Counted from the first letter of the stretch, positions 1 through 8,622 are shown. The stretch is DNA of 64,000 nt from Paraburkholderia sp. CNPSo 3274 (GCF_024206475.1 NZ_JAMBPR010000003.1:62001-126000); one strand, 5' to 3'. Notes: generated from the sequence alone by a model not told the origin. Numbers and translations: made by a program.

Positions 1-176
1 GGCGCAGCGAGGCCGCCGCCCCCGCCGCGCCCTTGCCTGCAGCGGGGCAGGCCGAGTAGCGTGCGAGCGCTGTCCGTGTCGTCTTCTGCGGTTGCGCAGC
101 CCGTGCAGGAGCGGCGCGGGCGACTGGGAGCGGGCCCTATACTTGGATGGCCCGAACCCGTGAAGAAGAGAGGAGC

Positions 177-1106
177 ATGGACCGATTCCTGAGCATCGAA
201 GCCTTTGTGCGCGTGGCGGAAACGAGCAGTTTCGCGGAAGCGGCCCGGCAACTCGGCGTGACCAGTTCGGTCGTGACGAACCGGATCCAGCAACTGGAGA
301 AGTTCGTCAACGCACCACTCTTTCATCGCAGCACGCGGCACGTGCGCCTCTCCGAAGTCGGCGAGGCGTTTTATCGTGAATGCGCGGAGGTGGTGGGGCG
401 CGTGAACGAACTGACCGACCAGATGCGCGAACTGCGCGCCACGCCCACGGGCAGGCTGCGCATCCAGATATTGCCGGGTTTCGCGCTCGGCCATTTCGGC
501 GCGCCGCTCGCCGAGTTCAACCGCCGCTATCCTGGCATCCAGCTCGATGTGATCGTCAACGACCGCGTGGTCGATCCGATCGAAGAAGGCTTCGACGTCG
601 CTTTCCAGATTTTCCCGCCTATTTCCGATTCGCTGATCGAACGGCGGCTCTTTTCGGTGCGGCGGCTCTTTTGCGCCACGCCCGCTTATGTGGCAGAGCA
701 TGGCGCACCGCAGCATCCTCGCGAATTGCTGCAGCACACCACAGCACTCTATTCGGGCTATCCCTCGCGCAACCGCTGGACGATGGCGCGCGGCGACGAG
801 GTCGTGGAGATCGAGTTGCCCGGCATGATCCGCTCGAACTCGGTGCATTTGCTGCGCGACTACGCACTCACGGGCGGCGGCGTGGTGTGCCTGCCTACGC
901 TCGTGGCGAGCGAGGCGCTCCTCAACGGCACGCTCGTGCCGATTCTTACCGACTACCACCTTTCGGCATTGAGCTTTGCAGCCGTGTATCCCTCCACGCA
1001 GCGTCAGGCCTTGAAAGTGAAGGCGCTGGTGGAGTTTCTGGCCGAGTATCTGGGCCCCGAGCCCGCGTGGGACGTGCCGCTGATCGAGCGCGGCTGGGTG
1101 CGCTAG
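177..1106 (+). CDS. LysR-family transcriptional regulator
   Basis: A 309-residue LysR-type regulator, the usual length. Residues 1-60 form the winged helix-turn-helix (motif AEAARQLGVTSSVVTNRIQQ) and the rest is the periplasmic-binding-protein-like effector domain. The start at 177 is preferred over an upstream in-frame ATG at 147 because AGAGGAG lies just before it and the LysR homology begins there. The gene lies immediately upstream of, and in the same direction as, the hydroquinone operon starting at 1247, so it is probably that operon's activator, responding to a ring or muconate-type intermediate. LysR genes are more often divergent from their targets, so the tandem arrangement makes this link an inference. 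Confidence 0.9.
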   Translation: MDRFLSIEAFVRVAETSSFAEAARQLGVTSSVVTNRIQQLEKFVNAPLFHRSTRHVRLSEVGEAFYRECAEVVGRVNELTDQMRELRATPTGRLRIQILPGFALGHFGAPLAEFNRRYPGIQLDVIVNDRVVDPIEEGFDVAFQIFPPISDSLIERRLFSVRRLFCATPAYVAEHGAPQHPRELLQHTTALYSGYPSRNRWTMARGDEVVEIELPGMIRSNSVHLLRDYALTGGGVVCLPTLVASEALLNGTLVPILTDYHLSALSFAAVYPSTQRQALKVKALVEFLAEYLGPEPAWDVPLIERGWVR

Positions 1107-1246
1107 CGCTTGCGGCGCTTGCGGCGATTGCCTGCCGCGATTGTTTGCGAAACGCGAATGCCGTAGTCGCCTGGCCGCTGGTTGTAGCCGACCCGCAGCG
1201 CTCCTAAAGTTGATTCCAACGACACCTTCCAAAACAGGAGACAGCC
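1107..1246 (+). promoter_or_regulatory. leader/promoter region of the hydroquinone operon
   Basis: The 140 bases between the LysR gene and pnpC hold direct GCTTGCGGC-type repeats just after the LysR stop and the near-palindrome TTTGCGAAACGCGAA around 1144-1158, a possible LysR operator. The pnpC ribosome site (ACAGGAGACAGCC) is strong. No convincing -35/-10 pair was seen, so the promoter position is not fixed. Confidence 0.35.
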
Positions 1247-1741
1247 ATGACCGATTCGACATTCCACACCGTCTTCGGCTCGCTCGAGCAGTACCGCAAG
1301 GGCGAGATCGAAATCACGAGCGGCGACGCTCGCCACTATGTTTTCTCGAACGTCTTCGAAGTTGCCGCAAGCTCGGCGCCCTACGAGAAGGTCGTGGTCG
1401 GCAAGAACCTCGAATACGTGATCGAGGTGCTGCGCATCCAGGGACAGTCGCGCTGGTTCGCCTGCGCACACGATGAGTTCGTCATCCTGATGGATGGCGA
1501 AGTGCGTATCGACTTCGTCAAGCTCGATACGCCGCTCAAGGACAGTAAGGGCACGGTCGACGCAGGCGAGCAGCCTGCAGGCCGCAAGATGGGCCACGTG
1601 GTGCTGCGCAGCGGGCATCAAGCGCTGCTGCCGGCAGGCTGTGCGTACCGCTTCAGCGCACAAAAGGCTGGCGTGGCGCTCGTGCAGACCATGGTCGGTG
1701 AACTGTCCGTCCAGAAGTGGGCTGATATCTGCCTGCACTGA
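1247..1741 (+). CDS. pnpC: hydroquinone 1,2-dioxygenase, small (alpha) subunit
   Basis: A 164-residue protein of the cupin-like small subunit of type II hydroquinone 1,2-dioxygenase (PnpC/HapC). The enzyme opens the ring of hydroquinone to 4-hydroxymuconic semialdehyde in the cytoplasm using non-haem iron held by the large subunit. Evidence is the length, the cupin-type segment HDEFVILMDGEVRIDF around residues 73-88, and above all the strict gene order with the large subunit (1785), HMSA dehydrogenase (2856) and maleylacetate reductase (4330). The start has a strong ribosome site (CAGGAGACAGCC). The small subunit has no metal motif of its own that I can see, as expected. Confidence 0.85.
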   Translation: MTDSTFHTVFGSLEQYRKGEIEITSGDARHYVFSNVFEVAASSAPYEKVVVGKNLEYVIEVLRIQGQSRWFACAHDEFVILMDGEVRIDFVKLDTPLKDSKGTVDAGEQPAGRKMGHVVLRSGHQALLPAGCAYRFSAQKAGVALVQTMVGELSVQKWADICLH

Positions 1742-1784
1742 ACGCACACACGCCAACCCATCACTCGACTACTGGAGACACCAA

Positions 1785-2804
1785 ATGGCCACCCTCGAAA
1801 CCCTCGACCATTCCGCAGGCTTTGCCGCCGACACCGTGCGCGCGAGCGAGCCCGACGCCGTGACCGGCTATCGCCGCTACACGCTCGGCGCCTTCGAATT
1901 TACGCGCGACGAATACTTCGTCAAAGTGCTGTGGCCCGCGAAGGGGCAGACCCGCACGCACGCCATCCCCGCCGACGCCTTCCTGCGCGCGATGATGCGC
2001 GACGTGGCCTGGGGTTTCTTCTACGGTTGGGTCAATTTCGACCACGTGTTCGGCACGCGCAACCACTACGGCAAGGTGGACGTGTATGCGGGCTCGTTCA
2101 ACGGCATCATGAAGGATGCCGGTGTGGACTATATCGAGACCTTCGAAACGCCCACCATCATGGCGACCTTCAAGGCGATCCTGCACGACTGGACCAACGA
2201 AGGCTTCGACCCGTTCGCCGCGCCCGAGGAAACCGGCACCGCGTTCGGCCGCAAGCATGGCGAGAACGACGCCGCGATCGAGCGCACGCGCATCGCCACG
2301 CGCCGCATGCCGGGCCTCGAAGGCGACTCGCCGCTGCGCGACGACCTCCCGGTGAACCGCGCCTTCACCGACGTGCCACAGGACAGCCCCGAAGTGCACG
2401 CCGAGCCCGGTTTCGAAGGCGAGCTGCACGCGTTCAACCTCTTCAAGTATCTCTCGCGCTCGGACGTGACATGGAACCCCTCGGTCACTTCGGTGTGCGG
2501 CCAGAGCCTGTTCTGCCCGACGACCGAGGAGTACATCCTGCCGGTATTCCACGGCAACGATCGCGTGGAATGGTTCCTGCAGCTCTCCGACGAGATCGTC
2601 TGGGACATCGGCGACAAGAACACCGGCGCGCCGCGTGCACGCATCACCATGCGCGCGGGCGACATCTGCGCGATGCCCGCCGATATTCGTCACCAGGGCT
2701 ATTCGACCAAGCGTTCGATGCTGCTCGTGTGGGAGAACGCGACCGCCGGTTTGCCCACGCGCTACGAGAGTGGCGAACTCAAGCCGTATCCGGTCGAGTT
2801 CTGA
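1785..2804 (+). CDS. pnpD: hydroquinone 1,2-dioxygenase, large (beta) subunit
   Basis: A 339-residue protein matching the catalytic subunit of the Fe(II)-dependent hydroquinone dioxygenase PnpCD/HapCD. The segment FHGNDRVEWF places His256, Asn258 and Glu262, and MPADIRHQGY places His303. From memory these are the same residues and numbers described as iron ligands in PnpD, so the active site looks intact. The start at 1785 follows TGGAGACACCAA and gives the family length; an upstream in-frame extension runs back into pnpC and is not used. It lies 43 bases after pnpC and 51 before the dehydrogenase gene, so the three are surely co-transcribed. No upstream monooxygenase making hydroquinone is present in the window. 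Confidence 0.9.
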   Translation: MATLETLDHSAGFAADTVRASEPDAVTGYRRYTLGAFEFTRDEYFVKVLWPAKGQTRTHAIPADAFLRAMMRDVAWGFFYGWVNFDHVFGTRNHYGKVDVYAGSFNGIMKDAGVDYIETFETPTIMATFKAILHDWTNEGFDPFAAPEETGTAFGRKHGENDAAIERTRIATRRMPGLEGDSPLRDDLPVNRAFTDVPQDSPEVHAEPGFEGELHAFNLFKYLSRSDVTWNPSVTSVCGQSLFCPTTEEYILPVFHGNDRVEWFLQLSDEIVWDIGDKNTGAPRARITMRAGDICAMPADIRHQGYSTKRSMLLVWENATAGLPTRYESGELKPYPVEF

Positions 2805-2855
2805 ACGAGTTTCGCAGTTAGGCAGCAGCCTTAAGCATCAATCGAGGATTTACTC

Positions 2856-4322
2856 ATGCAAACGCAATTGTTCATCGACGGCCGCTTCGTTGACGCCGTC
2901 GAGGGCGGCACCATCGACGTGCTCAATCCGCACGACGGCTCGCTGATCACGAAGATCGCCGCCGCCACCGCCGCCGACATCGATCTGGCCGTGGCCGCCG
3001 CCACGCGCGCCTTCCCGCAGTGGGCGGCGATGCCGGCCGCGGAGCGCGGCCGCCTGCTGCTGCGTCTCGCCGACGCCATCGAAGCGAACGGCGAAGAACT
3101 CGCGCAACTCGAATCGCTCGACACCGGGCACCCGATTCGCGACTCGCGCGCGCTGGACGTGCCGCGCACGGCGGCGTGCTTCCGCTACTTCGGCGGCATG
3201 GCCGACAAGCTTCAAGGCTCGGTCATTCCGGTCGAAACGGGTTTTCTCAACTACGTGCAGCGTGCGCCCATTGGCGTGGTGGGCCAGATCGTGCCATGGA
3301 ATTTCCCGCTCATGTTCACGAGCTGGAAGATGGGCCCGGCGCTCGCGGCCGGCAACACGGTCGTGCTGAAGCCCTCGGAAATCACGCCGCTTTCCACACT
3401 GCGCATCGTCGAACTGATGGCGGAAGTGGGCTTTCCCGCGGGCGTCGTCAACATCGTGCCGGGCTATGGGCACACGGCCGGCCAGCGGCTCGCGGAGCAC
3501 GAGGGCGTGGGCAAGATCGCCTTCACCGGGTCGACGGCTACGGGGCGGCGCATCGTGGAGGCCTCGCAGGGCAACCTGAAGCGCGTGCAGCTCGAACTGG
3601 GCGGCAAGGGTGCCAACATCGTGTTCGACGACGCCAATCTCGACGCCGCCATCAACGGCGCGGCCTGGGCGATCTTCCACAACCAGGGCCAGGCGTGCAT
3701 TGCGGGTTCGCGTTTGGTGCTGCACGACAGCATCGCCGACGAATTTCTCGAACGCTTCGTGGCGCTGGCCGCTTCGATTCGTGTCGGCAATCCTTTGGAT
3801 CCCGAAACAGAAATGGGACCACTCACCTCGCTGCAGCATCTGGAACGCGTGAAGGCTTTTGTGGACGTGGCGCGCGAGCAGGGCGGGCGCGTGCTCACGG
3901 GCGGCAGCGTGCCCCAGGACCCCGCGCTCGCCAACGGCTACTACGTGCGCCCCACGGTGATCGAGGCGAAGACGCCGGACGATCGTATCGCGCAGGAAGA
4001 GGTGTTCGGTCCGTTCGCGACCGTGCTGCGCTTCAAGTCCGACGAAGAGGCGCTCGCCATTGCCAACGGCACCGACTACGGTCTCGGCAGCGGCTTGTGG
4101 ACGCGCGACCTCTCGCGTGCGCACAGCATCGCGGGCAAGATTCATGCGGGCATGTGCTGGGTGAACTGCTACAAGCGCGTGAATCCGGGCAGCCCGTTCG
4201 GCGGCGTCGGTCAATCGGGCTACGGTCGCGAAATGGGCTTCGAGGCGATGCACGACTACACGGAGGCCCGCTCGGTGTGGGTCAACGTGGATGCCCAGGT
4301 GCCGCCGCACTTCAAGCGTTGA
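2856..4322 (+). CDS. pnpE: 4-hydroxymuconic semialdehyde dehydrogenase (ALDH family)
   Basis: A 488-residue NAD(P)-dependent aldehyde dehydrogenase. Visible landmarks are PWNFP near 147-151, the KPSE cofactor motif at 172-175, the general base Glu247 (QLELGG) and the catalytic Cys281 (NQGQACIAG). The fold and length are those of betaine-aldehyde/hydroxymuconic-semialdehyde dehydrogenases. Its place between the hydroquinone dioxygenase and maleylacetate reductase genes assigns it to oxidation of 4-hydroxymuconic semialdehyde to maleylacetate. Sequence alone would not separate it from other ALDHs; context makes the call. Confidence 0.85.
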   Translation: MQTQLFIDGRFVDAVEGGTIDVLNPHDGSLITKIAAATAADIDLAVAAATRAFPQWAAMPAAERGRLLLRLADAIEANGEELAQLESLDTGHPIRDSRALDVPRTAACFRYFGGMADKLQGSVIPVETGFLNYVQRAPIGVVGQIVPWNFPLMFTSWKMGPALAAGNTVVLKPSEITPLSTLRIVELMAEVGFPAGVVNIVPGYGHTAGQRLAEHEGVGKIAFTGSTATGRRIVEASQGNLKRVQLELGGKGANIVFDDANLDAAINGAAWAIFHNQGQACIAGSRLVLHDSIADEFLERFVALAASIRVGNPLDPETEMGPLTSLQHLERVKAFVDVAREQGGRVLTGGSVPQDPALANGYYVRPTVIEAKTPDDRIAQEEVFGPFATVLRFKSDEEALAIANGTDYGLGSGLWTRDLSRAHSIAGKIHAGMCWVNCYKRVNPGSPFGGVGQSGYGREMGFEAMHDYTEARSVWVNVDAQVPPHFKR

Positions 4323-4329
4323 GGCACGT

Positions 4330-5397
4330 ATGGATCACTTCGTCTATCAAGGCTTGCCGTCGCGCGTGGTGTTCGGCTGGGGCAACCTCGCGCGGTTGCC
4401 GGAAGAAGTGGACCGGTTGGGCGCGCGCCGCGCGTTGATCCTCTCGACGCCCGAGCAGCGCGCGCTTGCTGAAGAAGTCGCGCGCCTGCTCGGCGAGCGC
4501 GCCGCGGGCATCCATGCCGAAGCGGTCATGCACGTGCCTGTGGAGGTCGCACGGGCCGCGCGCGAGAAGGCGGCGGCACTGGACGCGCAGTGCTGCGTGG
4601 CCGTGGGCGGCGGCTCGACCATCGGCCTTGGCAAGGCCATCGCGCTCGAATCGGCGCTGCCGATCGTCGCCGTGCCCACCACCTATGCGGGCTCGGAGAT
4701 GACGCCCATCTACGGTCTCACCGAAGGGCGCTTGAAAAAGACCGGGCGCGACCTGCGCGTGCTGCCGCGCACCGTGATCTACGACCCGTCGCTCACCGTC
4801 TCGCTGCCCGCCGGCATTTCGGCGGCTTCGGGCGTGAACGCCATGGCGCACGCGGTGGAGGCGCTCTATGCCGAGGACGCGAACCCGGTGATCAGCCTGA
4901 TGGCCGAAGAATCGATTCGCGCGTTGGGCGAAGCGCTGCCGGCTGTCGTGCGTCGCCCGGACGACGCGGCGATGCGCAGTCGCGCGCTCTACGGTGCGTG
5001 GCTCGCGGGCAGTTGCCTGGGTGCTGTGGGCATGGCGCTGCATCACAAGCTCTGCCACACGCTCGGCGGCACCTTCAACCTGCCGCATGCGCAAACGCAC
5101 GCGGTCATGCTGCCGCATACGGCGCACTACAACCACGCGGCCGCGCCACAGGCGCTCGAGCGCGTGGCGCGTGCGCTCGGCGGCGCGCATGCGGACGAGG
5201 CCGGGCCACGGCTCTACGCGTTGAACGAGTCGCTCGGCATGGCACTGTCGCTCGAGGAAATCGGCATGCCCGAAGCGGGCCTCGACGAAGCGGCCGACCT
5301 TGCGTGCACGAATGCCTACCCCAATCCGCGACCGTTGGAGCGCGAAGCGATCCGCGCACTGCTGCAACGCGCGTGGGAAGGCGTGGCGCCGCGCTAG
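4330..5397 (+). CDS. pnpF: maleylacetate reductase
   Basis: A 355-residue iron-containing-alcohol-dehydrogenase-family protein. It reduces maleylacetate to 3-oxoadipate with NAD(P)H, feeding the beta-ketoadipate route. The dinucleotide loop VGGGSTIGLGKA (residues 92-103), the PTTYAGSEMT segment and the His-rich C-terminal half (ALHHKLCHTLGG, LPHAQTHAVMLPH) are typical of maleylacetate reductases such as TfdF/MacA/ClcE. The ATG at 4330 is 7 bases after the dehydrogenase stop and gives the family length; an upstream in-frame start would overlap pnpE. It serves both the hydroquinone branch and the hydroxyquinol branch encoded next door, since both make maleylacetate. Confidence 0.92.
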   Translation: MDHFVYQGLPSRVVFGWGNLARLPEEVDRLGARRALILSTPEQRALAEEVARLLGERAAGIHAEAVMHVPVEVARAAREKAAALDAQCCVAVGGGSTIGLGKAIALESALPIVAVPTTYAGSEMTPIYGLTEGRLKKTGRDLRVLPRTVIYDPSLTVSLPAGISAASGVNAMAHAVEALYAEDANPVISLMAEESIRALGEALPAVVRRPDDAAMRSRALYGAWLAGSCLGAVGMALHHKLCHTLGGTFNLPHAQTHAVMLPHTAHYNHAAAPQALERVARALGGAHADEAGPRLYALNESLGMALSLEEIGMPEAGLDEAADLACTNAYPNPRPLEREAIRALLQRAWEGVAPR

Positions 5398-5452
5398 TCA
5401 GGCCGCGCCACGCCGCGCGCGTGGCGCACAAAACAGAGGAAAGGAGACAACC

Positions 5453-6325
5453 ATGTCGATGCATGGCACCGAGGCCGAACGCGCCTTGACGGAACAGGTC
5501 GTGGGCCGGTTCGCGAACACACCCGACGCGCGCCTGCGCACACTGATGCAAAGCCTCGTGCGGCATTTGCACGCCTACGTGCGCGAAGTCGAGCCTACGG
5601 AGGCGGAGTGGCTCGCCGCGATCCGCTTCCTGACCGAAACGGGCCAGATGTGCGATGACGTCGTGCGCCAGGAATTCATCCTGCTTTCCGACACGCTGGG
5701 CGTGTCCATGCTCGTCGACGCGATCAATCATCGCTACGCGACAGGCGCGACCGATACGACGGTGTTCGGCCCGTTCTATATCGAGGGCATGCCGGAACGC
5801 GCCTACGGCGAGAACATGGCGTTCACGCCCGGTACGCCGGCCCTCGTGCATGGCCGCGTGCTCACGACCGACGGCAAGCCCCTGGCGAACGCGCTGCTCG
5901 ACGTGTGGCAGACGGCGGACAACGGCATGTACTCTGGGCAGGACACCGGGCAGCCTCACGGCAACCTGCGTGGCCGTTATCGCACCGACGCCGAAGGCCG
6001 CTACGCGATCCGCACCATCGTGCCTGTGTGCTATCCCATTCCTACCGACGGCCCGGTGGGCCGCATGCTCAACGCCACGGGTCGGCATCCGTGGCGGCCC
6101 GCCCATCTGCACTTCATGATCACGGCGCCGGGCCACAGCACGCTCGTCACGCATCTGTTCAACCAGAACGACCCGTATCTGGACTCGGACGCGGTGTTCG
6201 GCGTGAAGCCCTCGCTGCTCGTGGATTATCGCGAGCACCCGGCGGGCGGGGCGGGCGCGCAGCAGTTCGGCTTCGCCGACAGCTTTCGCGAGGCGCGCTA
6301 CGACTTCGTGCTGGAGCGCGCATGA
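5453..6325 (+). CDS. hydroxyquinol 1,2-dioxygenase (intradiol)
   Basis: A 290-residue Fe(III) intradiol ring-cleavage dioxygenase of the hydroxyquinol/chlorocatechol class. It cuts 1,2,4-trihydroxybenzene to maleylacetate. The four expected iron ligands are present: Tyr160 (GMYSGQ), Tyr194 (VCYPIPTDGP), His218 and His220 (RPAHLHFMI). An N-terminal helical dimerisation domain (about residues 1-100) precedes the catalytic beta-sandwich, beginning at TVFGPFYIEG. The start follows AAAGGAGACAACC. Its presence beside the hydroquinone dioxygenase means the operon can open both hydroquinone and hydroxyquinol, meeting at maleylacetate. Equivalent genes are called chqB, dxnF or pnpG. Confidence 0.92.
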   Translation: MSMHGTEAERALTEQVVGRFANTPDARLRTLMQSLVRHLHAYVREVEPTEAEWLAAIRFLTETGQMCDDVVRQEFILLSDTLGVSMLVDAINHRYATGATDTTVFGPFYIEGMPERAYGENMAFTPGTPALVHGRVLTTDGKPLANALLDVWQTADNGMYSGQDTGQPHGNLRGRYRTDAEGRYAIRTIVPVCYPIPTDGPVGRMLNATGRHPWRPAHLHFMITAPGHSTLVTHLFNQNDPYLDSDAVFGVKPSLLVDYREHPAGGAGAQQFGFADSFREARYDFVLERA

Positions 6326-6642
6326 GACCGCACACGCGTTACTACGCCGTATTCGCGACCGACAAGCCTGGCATGCGCGAAGTCCGCGAGCGCGTGCGTG
6401 CGGTGCATCGCACCTATCTGCGCTCGGCCTCGCAGCGCGGGGTGTTCGTGCGGCTGGGCGGGTCGACGCTCGCGCCGCGTTGCGACGCGCTCAACGGCAC
6501 GCTGCTCGTGATCGAGGCGGAAGGATACGACGATGTGATGCGCTTCGTGCGCGACGATCCTTATACACTGGCGGGCTTGTTCGAACATGTCGAGATTCGT
6601 CCGTGGGACTGGAATCTTGGTAATCCTGAGCAAAGAGTGTGA
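6322..6642 (+). CDS. YciI-like protein
   Basis: A 106-residue ferredoxin-like alpha/beta protein resembling the YciI/muconolactone-isomerase-like superfamily: an N-terminal strand RYYAVFATDKPG, a helix with VRAVHRTYLRSAS, and the C-terminal LAGLFEHVEIRPWDWN typical of YciI proteins. Its ATG overlaps the stop of the hydroxyquinol dioxygenase (ATGA), so translation is coupled. A His in the helix (HRTYL) fits the conserved YciI histidine. In an aromatic operon it may act on a lactone or semialdehyde, but no specific reaction can be shown from the sequence. Confidence 0.75.
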   Translation: MRPHTRYYAVFATDKPGMREVRERVRAVHRTYLRSASQRGVFVRLGGSTLAPRCDALNGTLLVIEAEGYDDVMRFVRDDPYTLAGLFEHVEIRPWDWNLGNPEQRV

Positions 6643-6645
6643 GTC

Positions 6646-6987
6646 ATGCAGACCGTGAGCCTGTGTTGCCTTGACGATGTGCCCGATGGCGGCGCGCGCG
6701 TGATCGACGCCGCGCTGGCAGGGCGGCCGGTCGTCGTCGTGCGGCGTGCCGGCGAAGTCTGGGCTTACGTGAACCGCTGCCCGCACTTCTCGGTGCCGCT
6801 CGACTACGAGCCCGGCCGTGTGCCGACGTATCGCGCGCAGGTGATCATGTGCGCGCATCACAGCGCGTTGTTTCGCTTCGAAGACGGGCAGTGCATTGAA
6901 GGCCCGTGCGCTGGCTCGAAGCTCGATGCCATTCCCGTGTGGCTCGATGCGCAGTCCAACGTCCTGGCGCAGTGCGGCGGCGCCTGA
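6646..6987 (+). CDS. Rieske [2Fe-2S] ferredoxin-like protein
   Basis: A 113-residue single-domain Rieske protein. The cluster ligands are Cys45 and His47 (CPH) and Cys69 and His72 (CAHH). The spacing of 21 residues between His47 and Cys69 is longer than the 15-17 typical of bacterial Rieske ferredoxins, because of an inserted loop DYEPGRVPTYRAQ. No membrane segment or signal peptide. It starts 3 bases after the YciI-like gene and ends the operon. There is no Rieske oxygenase or reductase nearby, so it is not an obvious electron donor for a ring hydroxylase. A role in re-reducing the iron of the adjacent hydroquinone dioxygenase is a speculation treated in the findings. Confidence 0.85.
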   Translation: MQTVSLCCLDDVPDGGARVIDAALAGRPVVVVRRAGEVWAYVNRCPHFSVPLDYEPGRVPTYRAQVIMCAHHSALFRFEDGQCIEGPCAGSKLDAIPVWLDAQSNVLAQCGGA

Positions 6988-7179
6988 CTGGCTTCCACGC
7001 ACGGGGGATCGATGCTCGCGCTGAGTCCGGCATCGGATTGGGCATGGCGCAAGAAAAGTGCGAGTAGTTCAGGCCGCAGCCCGTCGCCGCGGTGAGCCGC
7101 GAGCGCGTGAAGGGGGAGGAGCGGAGCAAGCAGTGACATGATTCGACTCCCTACGTGAGACGTTCCGTTCGTGGCGCAG

Positions 7180-7629
7180 TCAGACCCGCTTGATGAGCCC
7201 GAGCTGCGTGAGCGCTGTTACGCCGTCGTCGAGCCCGATCTCCTCGACGATCTTTCCGTCTTTCAGGCGCAACACCGTCGTGCCGGTGAAATGCATCTTG
7301 CGGCCGCTCGCCGCCGGCAACGATCCCGCGAGAAAGTCCCCGAACGCCGGGCCTGAATGGGTGCCGCCGCCTTCCCACTGACCTACCACGAACTCGCCTT
7401 CGGCGATGAGGCCGGCGGCGCCCCAGAAGTTCAGATCGGGGAACGCCGCGCGAAAGCCGGTCATGAACGCCTTGATGTCCTCGCGCCCGCGGCGCGGCTC
7501 GTGCAGCGAATACTTGAGCAGCATGTCCGGCGCGGCTAGCTCGTCGACGACGCTGAGGTCGCAGGTTTCGCCCCAGAAACGCGTGAACCAGCGGCCAACG
7601 ATCGCCTTGTTGTCCTCTTCCATCGACAT
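7180..7629 (-). CDS. SnoaL-like/ester cyclase family protein (NTF2 fold)
   Basis: A 149-residue protein of the NTF2-like SnoaL polyketide-cyclase/ester-cyclase family. Typical elements are the N-terminal helices NKAIVGRWFTRFW, the segment GREDIKAFMTGFRAAFPDL, and the C-terminal strands HFTGTTVLRLKDGKIVEEIGLDD. Many members act on small hydrophobic substrates, but most are uncharacterised. It is encoded opposite to both neighbours and has its own ribosome site (AAGGAGTCGAAC). The 240 bases to the divergent oxygenase gene at 7873 must carry both promoters. No specific substrate is inferred. Confidence 0.8.
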   Translation of the reverse strand: MSMEEDNKAIVGRWFTRFWGETCDLSVVDELAAPDMLLKYSLHEPRRGREDIKAFMTGFRAAFPDLNFWGAAGLIAEGEFVVGQWEGGGTHSGPAFGDFLAGSLPAASGRKMHFTGTTVLRLKDGKIVEEIGLDDGVTALTQLGLIKRV

Positions 7630-7872
7630 GTTCGACTCCTTGCTGATCTCGATTCACGGTGAAGCAGGATTGCTCCGCCTGAAATGAACGATATCGACCA
7701 GCAAGCCGCGCAGATACCCGTTTCTTGCCGTGACATTCGCGAGGTATTCACGTCGTGGCGCGCGCCGAATTAGAGCGCAACAATCGGATCGGAACGCGCG
7801 GCGCGTTGGCGTATCGTTGGTCTGTATGCGAGATCGGCGAAAATGCCGGTTGCGAGACGAGGGAGACACGCG

Positions 7873-8598
7873 ATGAAAACCGGAGCCATGCGGGCAGACA
7901 AGCCGGAATCCGGAACCTACGACTGGGTCGAGATCGAGCGATCGCTCGACGCGCGCGGCTATGCCGTCCTGCCCCGCGTGCTCAGGCCCGAGCAGTGCGC
8001 GCAGCTCGCTGCCCTTTACGCGAGGGACGATGGATTTCGCTCGCGCATCGTCATGGCGCGTCACAATTTCGGGCGCGGGGAGTACAAGTACTTCGCGTAT
8101 CCGCTGCCGTCGCTGCTTCAGCGGTTGCGGCATGCGCTCTATCCGTACCTCGCGCCTGTCGCCAACCGCTGGAACGAGCAACTGGGGATCGACACGCGGT
8201 ACCCAGCCGACCTCGAAGCCTTTCTCGATCAATGCCACCGCGCGGGGCAAACGCGCCCGACACCGCTCATCCTCGAATACGGCCCGGGCGACTATAACTG
8301 CCTGCACCAGGACCTCTACGGCGAGCATGTGTTTCCGCTGCAGGTGGCGATGCTGCTCTCACGGCCCGGCGTCGACTTCGAGGGCGGCGAGTTCGTGATG
8401 ACGCAGAGCGCGTCGAACGGTCAGTGTGCCGAAGTGATTCCGCTGGAGCAGGGCGACGCTGTGCTGTTCACCGTCAACCAGCGGCCGGCTGCGAACCGGC
8501 GCGGCAGCACGCGCAAGGTCGCCATGCGGCACGGCGTGAGCGTGGTGCGCAGCGGGAGGCGTCATACCGTCGGCCTGATTTTTCACGATTCACGCTAG
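7873..8598 (+). CDS. predicted 2OG-Fe(II) oxygenase for damaged DNA (DUF2086/PF09859 type), first copy
   Basis: A 241-residue protein with the sequence signature of the 2OG-Fe(II) oxygenase family annotated as repairing alkylated DNA. The double-stranded beta-helix motif is complete: His145 and Asp147 (CLHQDLYGEH) as the first two iron ligands, distal His220 (AMRHGVSVV) and a 2OG-binding Arg shortly after (RSGRR). The start at 7873 is chosen because GGGAGACACGCG precedes it; two other in-frame ATGs lie at 7843 and 7888. It is followed 24 bases later by an O6-methylguanine methyltransferase gene and then a second, diverged copy. This supports a role in alkylation damage repair, by oxidative demethylation like AlkB. 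Function of the family is mostly inferred, not proven. Confidence 0.85.
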   Translation: MKTGAMRADKPESGTYDWVEIERSLDARGYAVLPRVLRPEQCAQLAALYARDDGFRSRIVMARHNFGRGEYKYFAYPLPSLLQRLRHALYPYLAPVANRWNEQLGIDTRYPADLEAFLDQCHRAGQTRPTPLILEYGPGDYNCLHQDLYGEHVFPLQVAMLLSRPGVDFEGGEFVMTQSASNGQCAEVIPLEQGDAVLFTVNQRPAANRRGSTRKVAMRHGVSVVRSGRRHTVGLIFHDSR

Positions 8599-8622
8599 CG
8601 CGCACACGACGCGAAGGAGCGC

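Noticed and set aside
147..176. Ten-codon upstream extension of the first LysR gene
   Set aside because: No ribosome site precedes it and LysR homology starts at the ATG at 177, which has AGAGGAG.
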